64,000 nucleotides of DNA. Origin: Rhodoblastus sp963704565 (GTDB taxonomy: Bacteria; Pseudomonadota; Alphaproteobacteria; Rhizobiales; Beijerinckiaceae). A program made the position numbers and the translations under genes. Shown in pieces: positions 15,563 through 24,145 of the stretch. Below the pieces are notes generated by a model. The model was given only the letters and a program-made list of their open reading frames with translations. It was not told the origin of the DNA and searched no databases. The stretch spans positions 3,472,001-3,536,000 of the forward strand of contig OY969917.1 in the NCBI GenBank assembly GCA_963704565.1, in the 5' to 3' direction. Position 1 is the stretch's first letter. Each line of letters starts with the position of its first letter.

Positions 15563-17236
15563 TCAGGACTCCTTGGTGGACGCGGCGAAAAAGGATCGAC
15601 AACGCGCCAGACTGTAGCCGGGATCAATCGGGACGTGAACGACCGCGGCTTCGCCGGCGGCGAGAAAGCCGAGCGCCGCCGCAGCGGCTTCCTCCACGCT
15701 TTCGACGCGTCGGCAGGGCAGGGCGAAGGCGGCCGCCGCCTGCGCCGGATCGCAGCCCGGCGGCGTCAACCAGCCCTGTTCGAATTCCGGCAGCGCCGCC
15801 TGGGGGAGATGGCCGAAAATGCCGCCGCCGTTATTGTCGAACAGCAATATGACGAGCGGAATTTTCCGTCGCGCCAGAGCGAGGGCGTTGAGATCGTGCA
15901 GGAAGGCGAGATCGCCGACGGCGGCGACGCAGGGGCCAAGGGCGGCGGCGAGGCCGAAGGCGGTGGAAAGATTGCCGTCGATGCCGCTGAGGCCGCGGGC
16001 GGCGAAACATCGCGGCGCCTTCGCCGTCCGGCCGACAAACCATTCCGCCGCGCGGATGGCGAGGGAATTGGCGAGGAAAAGCGGCGTTCCCTCTGGCAGG
16101 CGGCCGAGCACGCGGCGCAGGATCGCGCCCTCGAAGGGCTTTTCGCCGGAACAGGCCGTCTCGGCGGCGGATTCCGCCGCCCGGTCGAGAGCGACGAAAA
16201 GGCTAAGCCAGTCGCTTGGCGCCGCCGCGCCTTGCAGACGCCGGCAGAAATCGGCAGGGTCGGCGTCGATCAGATGGGTGGCGTTGCGCCATGGGTCCGC
16301 GAAACGGCCATGATCCGACACGACGATCTGCGCGCCGCCCCGCGCCCGCAGCAGCCAGTCGCCGGTCGCGCGCGACACCGGCGCGCCGCCGAAGCGCAGA
16401 ACCCAGTCGAAGGCGGGCGCCGCGCGCGCGATCTGGTCGGGATAGGCGAGGATGTTTTCGCGCCCGCCCGCGCCAAGACGCAGGCCGGAGGCGAGATCCG
16501 CAAAGATCGGGGCGCCCAGCCTTTCCGCCAGATCCATCGCGGCGCGCCGAAAATCGGGCCCGAGATCGTCGGGACCGCAGACGAGCGCGCCGTTGCCGGC
16601 CAGCAAAGCGCCCAGCCCTTCCAGCGTCGCTTCATCGACATGCAGAGCGCCGCGTGAAAAAACCGGGACCGTCGCCGGGGGCGGTTTCGGCGGTTCGCCG
16701 AGCGGCGTCAGAGGCTCGCGCAGGGGGATATTGACATGAACCGGCCCCGCCAGCGCCGCCCGGCTCTCCGCCATGAGCCGGGCGGCGAAATTCGACAGCC
16801 AGGACATTTCCGCCTCCGGCGGCGGCATCTGATGGAAGGCGCGGACATGGCCGCCGAACAGCTTGATCTGGTCCATCGTTTGGTTGGCGCCGCAATCGTG
16901 CAGTTCCGGCGGGCGGTCGGCCGACAGGAGGATGAGGGGGATGCGGCCCATATCCGCCTCGACGACCGCCGGCGCCCAATTGGCGATAGCCGAGCCGGAG
17001 GTGGCGATCAGCGCCGCCGGACGGCCATCGGCTTTCGCCAGGCCCAAAGCGAAAAAGCCCGCCGAACGCTCATCGACGATCATTTGAACGGCGAGACCGG
17101 GATGGCGCAGAGCCGCGAGGGTCAAGGGCGTCGAGCGCGAGCCGGGGGAAGCGACGACGCGCCGCAGTCCGGCGGCGGCAAGGCCGTCGAGCAGGGCGTG
17201 GGCCCAGCGAAAGCCAAGCTCCGCTTCCCCGCTCAA
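15563..17236 (-). CDS. menD: 2-succinyl-5-enolpyruvyl-6-hydroxy-3-cyclohexene-1-carboxylate synthase (MenD)
   Basis: 557 residues from a TTG at 17236 whose bases overlap the menF stop (TTGA). It is a ThDP enzyme joining isochorismate and 2-oxoglutarate. N-terminal SPGSRSTPLTLAAL and DERSAGFFALGLAK, ATSGSAIANWAPAVVEA, and SADRPPELHDCGANQTMDQ are MenD hallmarks. The C-terminal Pyr/PP half contains RGLSGIDGNLSTAFGLA and LLFDNNGGGIFGHLPQ with the ThDP Mg-binding residues. The frame extends to 17584 but that part is antisense-like Arg/Gly-rich sequence inside menF. Confidence 0.94.
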   Translation of the reverse strand: MSGEAELGFRWAHALLDGLAAAGLRRVVASPGSRSTPLTLAALRHPGLAVQMIVDERSAGFFALGLAKADGRPAALIATSGSAIANWAPAVVEADMGRIPLILLSADRPPELHDCGANQTMDQIKLFGGHVRAFHQMPPPEAEMSWLSNFAARLMAESRAALAGPVHVNIPLREPLTPLGEPPKPPPATVPVFSRGALHVDEATLEGLGALLAGNGALVCGPDDLGPDFRRAAMDLAERLGAPIFADLASGLRLGAGGRENILAYPDQIARAAPAFDWVLRFGGAPVSRATGDWLLRARGGAQIVVSDHGRFADPWRNATHLIDADPADFCRRLQGAAAPSDWLSLFVALDRAAESAAETACSGEKPFEGAILRRVLGRLPEGTPLFLANSLAIRAAEWFVGRTAKAPRCFAARGLSGIDGNLSTAFGLAAALGPCVAAVGDLAFLHDLNALALARRKIPLVILLFDNNGGGIFGHLPQAALPEFEQGWLTPPGCDPAQAAAAFALPCRRVESVEEAAAAALGFLAAGEAAVVHVPIDPGYSLARCRSFFAASTKES

Positions 17237-18597
17237 GACGCGCTTCCCTGGAGGAGATCCAGCAGGGTCGCCATTTTCAGCTCGGTTTCCGCCCATTCGG
17301 CGTCGGCTTCCGACTCCGCCATAATGCCGGCCCCGGCCCACAGATGCGCCTCGCGGCCATGGATATAGGCGGATCGCAGCACCACGGCCGCCTCGCCGTC
17401 TCCATCGGGGTCGATCCAGCCGGCGACTCCGGTGTAGAGGCCGTCGCGCGGCGGCTCGACCGCGCGCAGCCAAACCCCCGCCGCCGTTTTGGGAAAGCCG
17501 AGCACCGCCGGCGTCGGATGCAGGCGCGCCACTGCGTCCAAAAGGTCGTAGCCCTCGCGCAGCCGCCCATGAATCGGCGTCCACAAGTGCTGGAGCCGGT
17601 CCAGCCGCATGACGTCAGGCGCGGAGGGAAGGCTGACGTCGTCGCAGATTTCGCTCATGGCGGAGGCGATGGCCTCGACCACCAGGCGGTGCTCGCGGCG
17701 CTCCTTGGGCGAAGCGAGCAACGCCGCCGCCGCCCGCCGATCGGCTTCCGGCGCGACGCCGCGGGGGGCCGTTCCCGCCACGGCGTGACTGACGAGGCGT
17801 GAGCCGCGCCGGGCGGCGAGAATCTCGGGACTGGCGGCGATCGCCTGGCCGCGATCATGCGGCAGTTTGATGATATGGCAGCCGGGACAACCATGGGACA
17901 GTTTCCGGGCGAGCGCGTCGGCGTCTGCCTTCCGGCGCAAGGTGACGGCAAGCTTGCGCGCCAGCACCACCTTGGCGAAACGCCCCGCGGCAATGGCTGC
18001 GGTCGTCGCGCGCACGCGCCGGACCCATTCGTCGTGCTCGGGAAGATGGATCATTTTTTCGACCCCGGCGCCGGTTTCGGCGGTGGCCGGGGCGGTCATG
18101 GCGGCGAACTGGTTCATCCAGCCGCGCGCGACAGCTTCGACCGACGCGTCGTCGCGCAAAGCGCTGAGCACGATCGACTGGTGGTCCCCGTCCCGGCGCA
18201 GCAGGATTTCGGGCAGCGAGAGCCGGATCGAACCGCCCTTCGGCGGGGGCTGCGCGGTGAAAAAGGCGAGCGGCGCCGGCGCGCCATCGGAAAGCCGCGC
18301 CCACAAGCCATTTTCGCGCCGCCACTGCGCAGGCTCCATATCGGCATGGCCCGCGACCTCGCCGCCGCCGAAAAACGCGACGCCCTGTTGCGGCGACAGC
18401 CAGAGACGATCGCCGCGCCCCTGTTTGCCGAGGTCGACAAGTTCCGGCGGCAAATCGAGACTGAGACTGAAGAGGCGGCCCGGCGCCATTCTGCCGATCC
18501 TGTCCATCCAGGGGTCGACCGCTCCCGCCAGCCAGGCGGAGCAATCGGCATCATGCGCCGGCCGGCCGGAAAGGTCTTTTGCCGATGAAATTCGCAA
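17233..18597 (-). CDS. menF: Isochorismate synthase (MenF)
   Basis: 454 residues from the TTG at 18597, which has AGGAG 10 bases upstream; another TTG at 18687 would add 30 low-complexity residues. The C-terminal ~260 residues are the chorismate-binding domain with KVVLARK, ASPEIL, AVAGTAPRG, ERREHRLVVEAI, HLWTPIHG, HPTPAVLGFPK and GLYTGVAGWIDPDGDGE. It converts chorismate to isochorismate, the first committed step of menaquinone synthesis. It begins the menFDBC run and could be read through from the sulfur operon upstream, whose last gene ends at 18709. Confidence 0.9.
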   Translation of the reverse strand: MRISSAKDLSGRPAHDADCSAWLAGAVDPWMDRIGRMAPGRLFSLSLDLPPELVDLGKQGRGDRLWLSPQQGVAFFGGGEVAGHADMEPAQWRRENGLWARLSDGAPAPLAFFTAQPPPKGGSIRLSLPEILLRRDGDHQSIVLSALRDDASVEAVARGWMNQFAAMTAPATAETGAGVEKMIHLPEHDEWVRRVRATTAAIAAGRFAKVVLARKLAVTLRRKADADALARKLSHGCPGCHIIKLPHDRGQAIAASPEILAARRGSRLVSHAVAGTAPRGVAPEADRRAAAALLASPKERREHRLVVEAIASAMSEICDDVSLPSAPDVMRLDRLQHLWTPIHGRLREGYDLLDAVARLHPTPAVLGFPKTAAGVWLRAVEPPRDGLYTGVAGWIDPDGDGEAAVVLRSAYIHGREAHLWAGAGIMAESEADAEWAETELKMATLLDLLQGSAS

Positions 18598-18708
18598 GAC
18601 GGGCGCGCTCCTGGCGGCAGGCCACGGACTGTCTCCCCGCGCTGACGCCCTCCGAGAGACACAATCCGTCGGCCCTTTCCACCGCAAGTGGTGAAGGCAA
18701 GGCGCCGG

Positions 18709-19356
18709 TCAGGCGGCCGACTGCATTGGGCGGGGCTCGAGCGCGCGGATTTTTTTCGCCAGACTGATCCGCAATTGGCTGGGGTAACGCAGACGCCGAT
18801 CGTCGAGGCGCGGATTTTTTTCGCCGCCGCCGCCCGGCTCGTTGACGCGCAGGTCGCGGGCGCGCAGCAGCGCGGCGATCTCAACACGATAGAGAACCAC
18901 CAGATTCTCGAGCCACACGCCCACGTCATGCGGTTCGGCGTTACGAAGCGACGGCCTTTCCAACCAGGCCGCCATCGCCTCCGCCGGCTGCCAGATTTCG
19001 TCCGTGACCCAGCGATTGGCCGTGAAGAGACGCAAAGGCAGGCCTTTGGGGTCGACCGACAGGCCGATCAGATGGGAAAACCGGCGCTCAGGAGCCCTTT
19101 CCGAGTTTTTGGGCCCAGGCGTGAAAATATGGAAATGCCCATGTTCCCGCGCGAGACGCTGGATGCGGGGATGGGCGTGGTAATAAAAACGCCATCCCGA
19201 GCGCTTGTCGATCGCGTCGGGCTGCGGATAATGCGTCCATTCCCTGAACGGCTGCTCCTCGCCGATCACCCGCGCCGGCGCGCTCTCGCCCCCTGCGGCC
19301 CATTTGGCGATCTGATCCACGAAAGCATTGGCGCGTCTGCTGAGGTTTTCCTGCAT
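18709..19356 (-). CDS. Conserved protein, DUF6969-like, function unknown
   Basis: 215 residues from the ATG at 19356 with a good GGAGGAA ribosome site; a longer frame to 19515 has no such site. Visible blocks are EEQPFREWTHYP, SGWRFYYHAHP, REHGHFHIFTPG, HLIGLSVDPKGLP and FTANRWVTDEIW. The several His in YYHAHP...HGHFH suggest a metal site. I associate this pattern with DUF6969, from memory only. It is soluble with no signal peptide. It stands between the exported Cys-rich peptide and menF in the same direction. Confidence 0.65.
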   Translation of the reverse strand: MQENLSRRANAFVDQIAKWAAGGESAPARVIGEEQPFREWTHYPQPDAIDKRSGWRFYYHAHPRIQRLAREHGHFHIFTPGPKNSERAPERRFSHLIGLSVDPKGLPLRLFTANRWVTDEIWQPAEAMAAWLERPSLRNAEPHDVGVWLENLVVLYRVEIAALLRARDLRVNEPGGGGEKNPRLDDRRLRYPSQLRISLAKKIRALEPRPMQSAA

Positions 19357-19382
19357 CGGAAAAGGATTCCTCCGTGGGAAGG

Positions 19383-19649
19383 CTATTTCGGCGCGCAAGG
19401 ATTGGCGGGCGGCGCCGGCGTTTGAGCGCCCGACCCCTGGCTCGCCTTGCCGGCGGCGCCCTTCTGGTCGCTGCTCGAAGAGCCCTGCGGCGCACAAGGG
19501 TTGGCCGGGGCGCAAGGATTGCTCGGCGAGCAGGGATTGCCCGCCGCCTGGGCCACGGCAATGGGCGCGGCGGCGACGGCGAAGGGCAGGGCGGGCGCCA
19601 TGGCGACGGCGAGAGCCAGCGCTTTAGCGGTGTTGCGACGTGATTTCAT
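19383..19649 (-). CDS. Small exported protein with NPC-x-P repeats
   Basis: 88 residues from MKSRRNTAKALALAVAMAP, a clear Sec signal peptide cleaved near AVAQA-AG. The mature part of ~55 residues contains NPCSPS, NPCAPA, NPCAPQ and a final NPCAPK: four Asn-Pro-Cys units, three of them in tandem at 6-residue spacing. The four cysteines are the only ones. They could bind metal, carry sulfane sulfur or cross-link. The gene lies 13 bases after the YeeE-like transporter in a sulfur operon, which favours a sulfur-carrier or redox role, but this is inference. Confidence 0.75.
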   Translation of the reverse strand: MKSRRNTAKALALAVAMAPALPFAVAAAPIAVAQAAGNPCSPSNPCAPANPCAPQGSSSSDQKGAAGKASQGSGAQTPAPPANPCAPK

Positions 19650-19662
19650 CGCGCTTCTCCTC

Positions 19663-20274
19663 TCAATGTGAATCTGCTTGCGCCGGATGCGTCCGGCCAA
19701 GTGGAGGCTTGCTCCGTCCGGCGCCCGTCCCGGCCGCAGTCAGCCAACCGACGCCGACAAGGATTGCCAAAAGCAGCAAAAGGACAAGCCAAGCCGGCAG
19801 GTGAAGAAATTCGGGCAAAGTCAAGGCGGTCGGCCCGGTCTTGGCGTAGACCCACGGTCTGATGGTGGGGTAGGCGCCGTTGAAAAGCAAGGTCCCGGCG
19901 CCGACGCCCAACAGGAAAAGCAGTCCGTCAAGCCGTCCCGAAATCAAACCGACGATCGAGGTGCCGGGGCAATAGCCGCCGACCGCCATGCCGATTCCGA
20001 GACCCGCGCCGCCGAGCAGCGTGCCCCAAAAATAAACCGACGGAATGAAAAGGCCGCCAAATTTGAGGAGGCCGAGGCCGCTCGCGGCATAGAGAAGAAC
20101 CGCGCAGACGATGATCGCAGTGAACATCACCCTGAACACCGCCCAGTCGGTCAGGCGCAATTGCCCGGTCAATTTCTGCGGATCGCCGAAGCCGGCGTTT
20201 TCGAGCACGAATCCGAATCCAAATCCCAGGATGAGCCCGGAAACGGGACCGGCAAGATCGAGAGGCCCGACCAT
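19663..20274 (-). CDS. YeeE/YedE-family sulfur transport protein, C-terminal-type half
   Basis: 203 residues with ~5 hydrophobic segments and the conserved Cys motif GGYCPGTSIVG (~residue 100). YeeE/YedE proteins move thiosulfate or related sulfane sulfur through the inner membrane using conserved cysteines; the family is often split into two half-length genes. The partner half is encoded immediately upstream and this gene starts one base after it ends, so the two should form one transporter. Confidence 0.85.
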   Translation of the reverse strand: MVGPLDLAGPVSGLILGFGFGFVLENAGFGDPQKLTGQLRLTDWAVFRVMFTAIIVCAVLLYAASGLGLLKFGGLFIPSVYFWGTLLGGAGLGIGMAVGGYCPGTSIVGLISGRLDGLLFLLGVGAGTLLFNGAYPTIRPWVYAKTGPTALTLPEFLHLPAWLVLLLLLAILVGVGWLTAAGTGAGRSKPPLGRTHPAQADSH

Positions 20275-20799
20275 TTACGCGCCCTCCCGCCATAAAGGCT
20301 TCATCGCGAAGCCGGCCAAAAGGCCCGCGCCGAAGAAGCCGATGAGAAACAGAAATCCCGCCGCCGCGAGCGGCGCCGAGCCCGACAGCCCCATGCCGCT
20401 GGTGCAGCCCATGGCCATACGGGCGCCGAAACCCGTGACCGTTCCGCCGAGCGCCGCCAGGACAAGGCGCGCGACGGGGCCGAGGCGGGTCGGGCCGTCG
20501 ATCATCGGGTCGAAACGCCGCGCGATGAGGCAGCCCGCCAGGGCGCCGATGGTAAGGCCCAGCACTTCCCAGTCGATCCAATGATTGAGTCCAGAGCGCG
20601 CATAACCCGAGAGATAGGATCCCGGACCGACCAAATCCGGGGCGACGGCCGCGGCGCCGATGGCGGTCAGCGACGTCGTGGCGCCGGAGACGCCGAGGCC
20701 GTGGCCGGTGACGAAAAACGTCGCGAACAGGACGACGCCCAGCGCGACGCCCGCCAGATAGGGATTCCAAACTCGGGTTCCCTTGCGCGTCATCATCAT
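20275..20799 (-). CDS. YeeE/YedE-family sulfur transport protein, N-terminal-type half
   Basis: 174 residues with 4-5 hydrophobic segments and the motif MGCTSGMGLSG (~residue 128), the first conserved Cys block of YeeE/YedE. The product begins with three Met codons, any of which could start it. It is followed without a gap by the second half. An exported rhodanese lies 33 bases upstream, a common pairing for sulfur import. Confidence 0.85.
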   Translation of the reverse strand: MMMTRKGTRVWNPYLAGVALGVVLFATFFVTGHGLGVSGATTSLTAIGAAAVAPDLVGPGSYLSGYARSGLNHWIDWEVLGLTIGALAGCLIARRFDPMIDGPTRLGPVARLVLAALGGTVTGFGARMAMGCTSGMGLSGSAPLAAAGFLFLIGFFGAGLLAGFAMKPLWREGA

Positions 20800-20832
20800 T
20801 CTCCCTTGCGAGCAGAAGCGATCATCGGCCGT

Positions 20833-21777
20833 TCACCACCGGCAGGTCGGGATGCCGCGTCCATTCGGCCATAGACCCCGAATAGAGAAGGGCACCTTTT
20901 CGTGTCCCGCCACGGCGCGCAGCGCGAACCAGTCAGACGAAGCCAGATAGGAATTGTTGCAGAAAACGATCGCCGCCGCGCCGGGTTGGATCCCCGCCGC
21001 CGCAATACGCTGTTTGACCTGGTCTTCCGGGATCATGCCCTGCCCGTTGGGAAGCATGATCTCTTGCGCCGGCAGGTTGACGGCGCCGGGGATCGTGCCC
21101 GCCCTCACGACGGCGGCGGTCTTGGTTTTTCCTTGAAACTGCTCGGGCGGACGCGAGTCGACAAGCATGGGCTCGTGCGCCTTCATCGCCGCCTCGACGT
21201 CGGCGATGTTCGCTTCATATCCGGGCAGCAGGCGCCCGGAGAAAGCAACCGCGACGGGTTTAACCGAACCCGTCGCGACGGCGTCGGCCTCCTGCGCCCG
21301 CCAGGCGTCGTCGCCGCCGTTGAGGATCGACACACGATGGACGCCTTCCGCGTTCAAAGCCCAAAAAAGCCAGGTCGAGGCGTCGAAAGTATTGGGATGG
21401 CTCAAGCCGACGCCGCCGGGAACCAGGACGACCTCGCTGTCCGGGGTGACGCCGAGACCGCCGAGGATGGCGTCGATCTTGTCCTGGGGCGGCAACAGGC
21501 CCGGAACGCCCTCGCCTGAGGTTCGAATCCACCCGTCGCTGAAGAAGCCGGTGAAGACCGCGCCGGGAACATGGCCTTTCTCGTAAGTCTCGCGCTGCTG
21601 ATCGAGCAGATAGACCTCGATGACGATCAGCGACTTGTCGTGGAGATGCGCGCTCAGCCACGCCGGCGTGACCAGAGGCGGCGGCGGCGGCGGCTCGGCC
21701 TTCGCAAGCAGCGGCGGCGCCGCGAAGACGACAAATACCAGCGCCAACGCGCGCAAAATGCCTGCTATCGCCTTCAT
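20833..21777 (-). CDS. Exported sulfurtransferase with two rhodanese domains
   Basis: 314 residues: a signal peptide (ILRALALVFVVFAAPPLLA), a Pro-rich linker, then two rhodanese domains. Domain 1 (residues ~35-160) lacks the active-site Cys, as usual in tandem rhodaneses. Domain 2 carries VDSRPPEQF and the catalytic loop IVFCNNSYLAS with Cys. It would transfer sulfane sulfur in the periplasm, plausibly between the reductase encoded across the divergent promoter and the YeeE proteins. It is the first gene of the minus-strand operon that leads on to menFDBC. Confidence 0.88.
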   Translation of the reverse strand: MKAIAGILRALALVFVVFAAPPLLAKAEPPPPPPLVTPAWLSAHLHDKSLIVIEVYLLDQQRETYEKGHVPGAVFTGFFSDGWIRTSGEGVPGLLPPQDKIDAILGGLGVTPDSEVVLVPGGVGLSHPNTFDASTWLFWALNAEGVHRVSILNGGDDAWRAQEADAVATGSVKPVAVAFSGRLLPGYEANIADVEAAMKAHEPMLVDSRPPEQFQGKTKTAAVVRAGTIPGAVNLPAQEIMLPNGQGMIPEDQVKQRIAAAGIQPGAAAIVFCNNSYLASSDWFALRAVAGHEKVPFSIRGLWPNGRGIPTCRW

Positions 21778-21884
21778 GCGTCACGCCCCGACTTAAATGA
21801 TCGCCCGCCTTTTCAGCGGTCGTAGAATTCGACTTGCGACAACCTAACGTTTGCATATGATGATCCTCCGCATCAAGGCCTAAC

Positions 21885-21898
21885 TTGATAAGGGTCAA
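21885..21898. promoter_or_regulatory. FNR/FixK-type box
   Basis: TTGATAAGGGTCAA matches TTGAT-N4-ATCAA at 9 of 10 fixed positions. It lies 51 bases before the psrA-like start and ~107 before the divergent sulfurtransferase, so it could switch either or both on under low oxygen. No other site of this quality was found in the window. Confidence 0.6.
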
Positions 21899-21949
21899 TG
21901 TGGATGCCCATTTGTGCGCCTATGTTTCACGGCGTTAAGGGGACTTCGG

Positions 21950-24145
21950 ATGCATCGCCGGGACTTTCTCAAACTCAGCGCGGCGACGGGATGCACGGCC
22001 CTGCTGGGTTCTTCGCTTGGCGGTTGCGCCGGCCCCGCCGAATGGCAGCGTCTGATGACGCAGGGGCCGGCAAAAGAAAGTCCGACGGTCTGCAACATCT
22101 GTTTCTGGTCGTGCGCCGCGAGCGTGCATACGATCGGCGACGAAATCTGGAAAATCACCGGCCAGCCCGAGGACGCGCATTGCGACGGACGCCTGTGCAC
22201 GCGTGGCACTGGCGGCGTCGGCGCCTATTACGATCCCAATCGGCTCGTCAAACCGCTGATGCGCGTCGAACGCGACGGCAAGCAGAGTTTTGAGACCGTA
22301 ACTTGGGACAAGGCGCTCGATTTCATTGGCGAGAAGCTGACGAAAGTCGCCCGCGAACATGGCCCGGACCGGCTCGCCGCCCTGACCCATGGACCCGGCG
22401 CGCACCATTTCATCCATTTGCTGCGCGCCTTTGGCAGCGACAGCGTCGCCGAGCCCGCGTTCGGCCAGTGCCGTGGCCCGCGCGACACTGGATTCTACCT
22501 CACATTCGGCGAAGGCATAGGCTCGCCCGAACAGACCGACATGGAAAACGCGCGCTGCGTTGTCCTGATCGGCTCGCATATCGGCGAGAACCTGCACAAC
22601 AGCCAGGTGCGCACTTTCACCGACGCGGTTCGCAACAAGGCGGAGATCATTGTCGTCGATCCGCGCTTTTCCGTGGCGGCGAGCAAGGCGCAGCACTGGC
22701 TGCCGATAAAACCCGGGACCGACATTGCTTTGCTGCTGGCCTGGATGAACGTCATCATTTCCGAGCGGCTCTATGACGCATCCTATATCTCCCGCAACAC
22801 CGCCGGATTCGACCAGCTCGCCGCCCATGTCGCGCCCTTCACGCCGGAATGGGCCTGTCCCGAGACGGGAATCGAGCCCGACGTCATCCGCCGCACGGCC
22901 CGGATCATGGCGTCGGCGGCCCCGGCGACCGTCTTCCATCCGGGCCGCCATTCCACCTGGTGGGGCGACGACACCCAGCGCGCGCGCGCCATGGCGATTC
23001 TCGTCGGCCTCCTCGGAATCTGGGGCCAGAAAGGCGGCTATTTCATTCCGGAGGCGGTCGAATTGCCGGACTATCCGCTTCCCGCCTATCCGACGCCGAA
23101 GACGTCATGGCGCGATGTGACCGTCGGCAAATATCCGCTGGCGGGATCGCCCCTGGTCGATGTCGTCCTCGACAATTCCATCGGCCCCGATCCGCATTAC
23201 CGCGCCTTGATCATCTACGACACCAACCTGCCGATGACGGTTCCGGGCGCCGGCGAGAAGCTGGCCCAGGCCGCCAAATCCCTCGACCTCATCGTCGCCA
23301 TCGACGTGCAGCCGTCGGAAGTGACGGGTTATGCCGACGTCATCCTGCCCGAATGCTCCTATCTCGAGCGTTATGACGTCCTGCGCAACGACGACGAACG
23401 CCAGCCATGCCTCGCCTTGCGCGGCCCCGCCCTGCCGCCGCGCGGCGAATCGAAGCCGGGCTGGTGGATCGCCAAGGAAATAGGCCATCGGATTGGCCTC
23501 GATAAACATTTCCCCTGGAAGGATTATACGGAAGTGCTCGACTGGCGGCTCAAGCAGGTCGGCAGCTCGCTCGCCGAAATGCAGAAGCTCGGCATAAAGC
23601 ATTTTCCGCGCAAGACGCCGGTCTATTACGAACCCGGCGCCGCCATCAGCTTCAAGACGCCGAGCGGCAAGATCGAGTTCCATTCGACGACGCTCAAGGA
23701 CGCCGGCTTCGACCCGATGCCGCGCTATACGCCGCGGCCGTCGCCGCCCGAGGATCATTATCACCTCAATTACGGCCGCGCCCCGCAGCATTCCTTCAGC
23801 CGCACCCAGAACAATCCCGTCCTTTACCAACTGATGCCCGAAAACGTCGTCTGGATCCATCCGGCGGCGGCGCTCCGCTTCGACATCGCCAATGATTCCC
23901 ACGTCCGTCTCGTCAACCCGGATGGCGTCGTCAGCAATCCCGTGCGCGTGCGCGTCACCGAGCGGACACGGCCGGATTTGGTGTGGCTGACGCATGGATT
24001 CGGCCATACGGCGGAGGGTCTGACGCTTGCCTATGGCCGCGGCGCCGACGATGCGGCGCTGATGACCCGCATTCTTTTCGACCCGATTTCAGGCGGGACC
24101 GGCATGCGCGGCAATATCGTCACCTTGCGCAAGGAAACGGCGTGA
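21950..24145 (+). CDS. psrA: Molybdopterin oxidoreductase, polysulfide/thiosulfate reductase-like catalytic subunit
   Basis: 731 residues. The N-terminus MHRRDFLKLSAATG is a twin-arginine signal, so the folded enzyme is exported. CNICFWSC...GRLCTRG (residues ~45-85) binds a [4Fe-4S] cluster, and FGQCRGPRDTG holds the likely Mo-ligand Cys. The middle has the bis-MGD-binding blocks (DPRFSVAASKA, PGTDIALLLAW) and the end a dinucleotide-binding domain. The following genes encode the 4Fe-4S and NrfD subunits, the PsrABC/PhsABC order. Substrate (polysulfide, thiosulfate, tetrathionate) cannot be fixed from sequence, but neighbouring rhodaneses favour sulfur. The longer frame from 21914 is rejected because AAGGGGA precedes 21950. 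Confidence 0.88.
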   Translation: MHRRDFLKLSAATGCTALLGSSLGGCAGPAEWQRLMTQGPAKESPTVCNICFWSCAASVHTIGDEIWKITGQPEDAHCDGRLCTRGTGGVGAYYDPNRLVKPLMRVERDGKQSFETVTWDKALDFIGEKLTKVAREHGPDRLAALTHGPGAHHFIHLLRAFGSDSVAEPAFGQCRGPRDTGFYLTFGEGIGSPEQTDMENARCVVLIGSHIGENLHNSQVRTFTDAVRNKAEIIVVDPRFSVAASKAQHWLPIKPGTDIALLLAWMNVIISERLYDASYISRNTAGFDQLAAHVAPFTPEWACPETGIEPDVIRRTARIMASAAPATVFHPGRHSTWWGDDTQRARAMAILVGLLGIWGQKGGYFIPEAVELPDYPLPAYPTPKTSWRDVTVGKYPLAGSPLVDVVLDNSIGPDPHYRALIIYDTNLPMTVPGAGEKLAQAAKSLDLIVAIDVQPSEVTGYADVILPECSYLERYDVLRNDDERQPCLALRGPALPPRGESKPGWWIAKEIGHRIGLDKHFPWKDYTEVLDWRLKQVGSSLAEMQKLGIKHFPRKTPVYYEPGAAISFKTPSGKIEFHSTTLKDAGFDPMPRYTPRPSPPEDHYHLNYGRAPQHSFSRTQNNPVLYQLMPENVVWIHPAAALRFDIANDSHVRLVNPDGVVSNPVRVRVTERTRPDLVWLTHGFGHTAEGLTLAYGRGADDAALMTRILFDPISGGTGMRGNIVTLRKETA

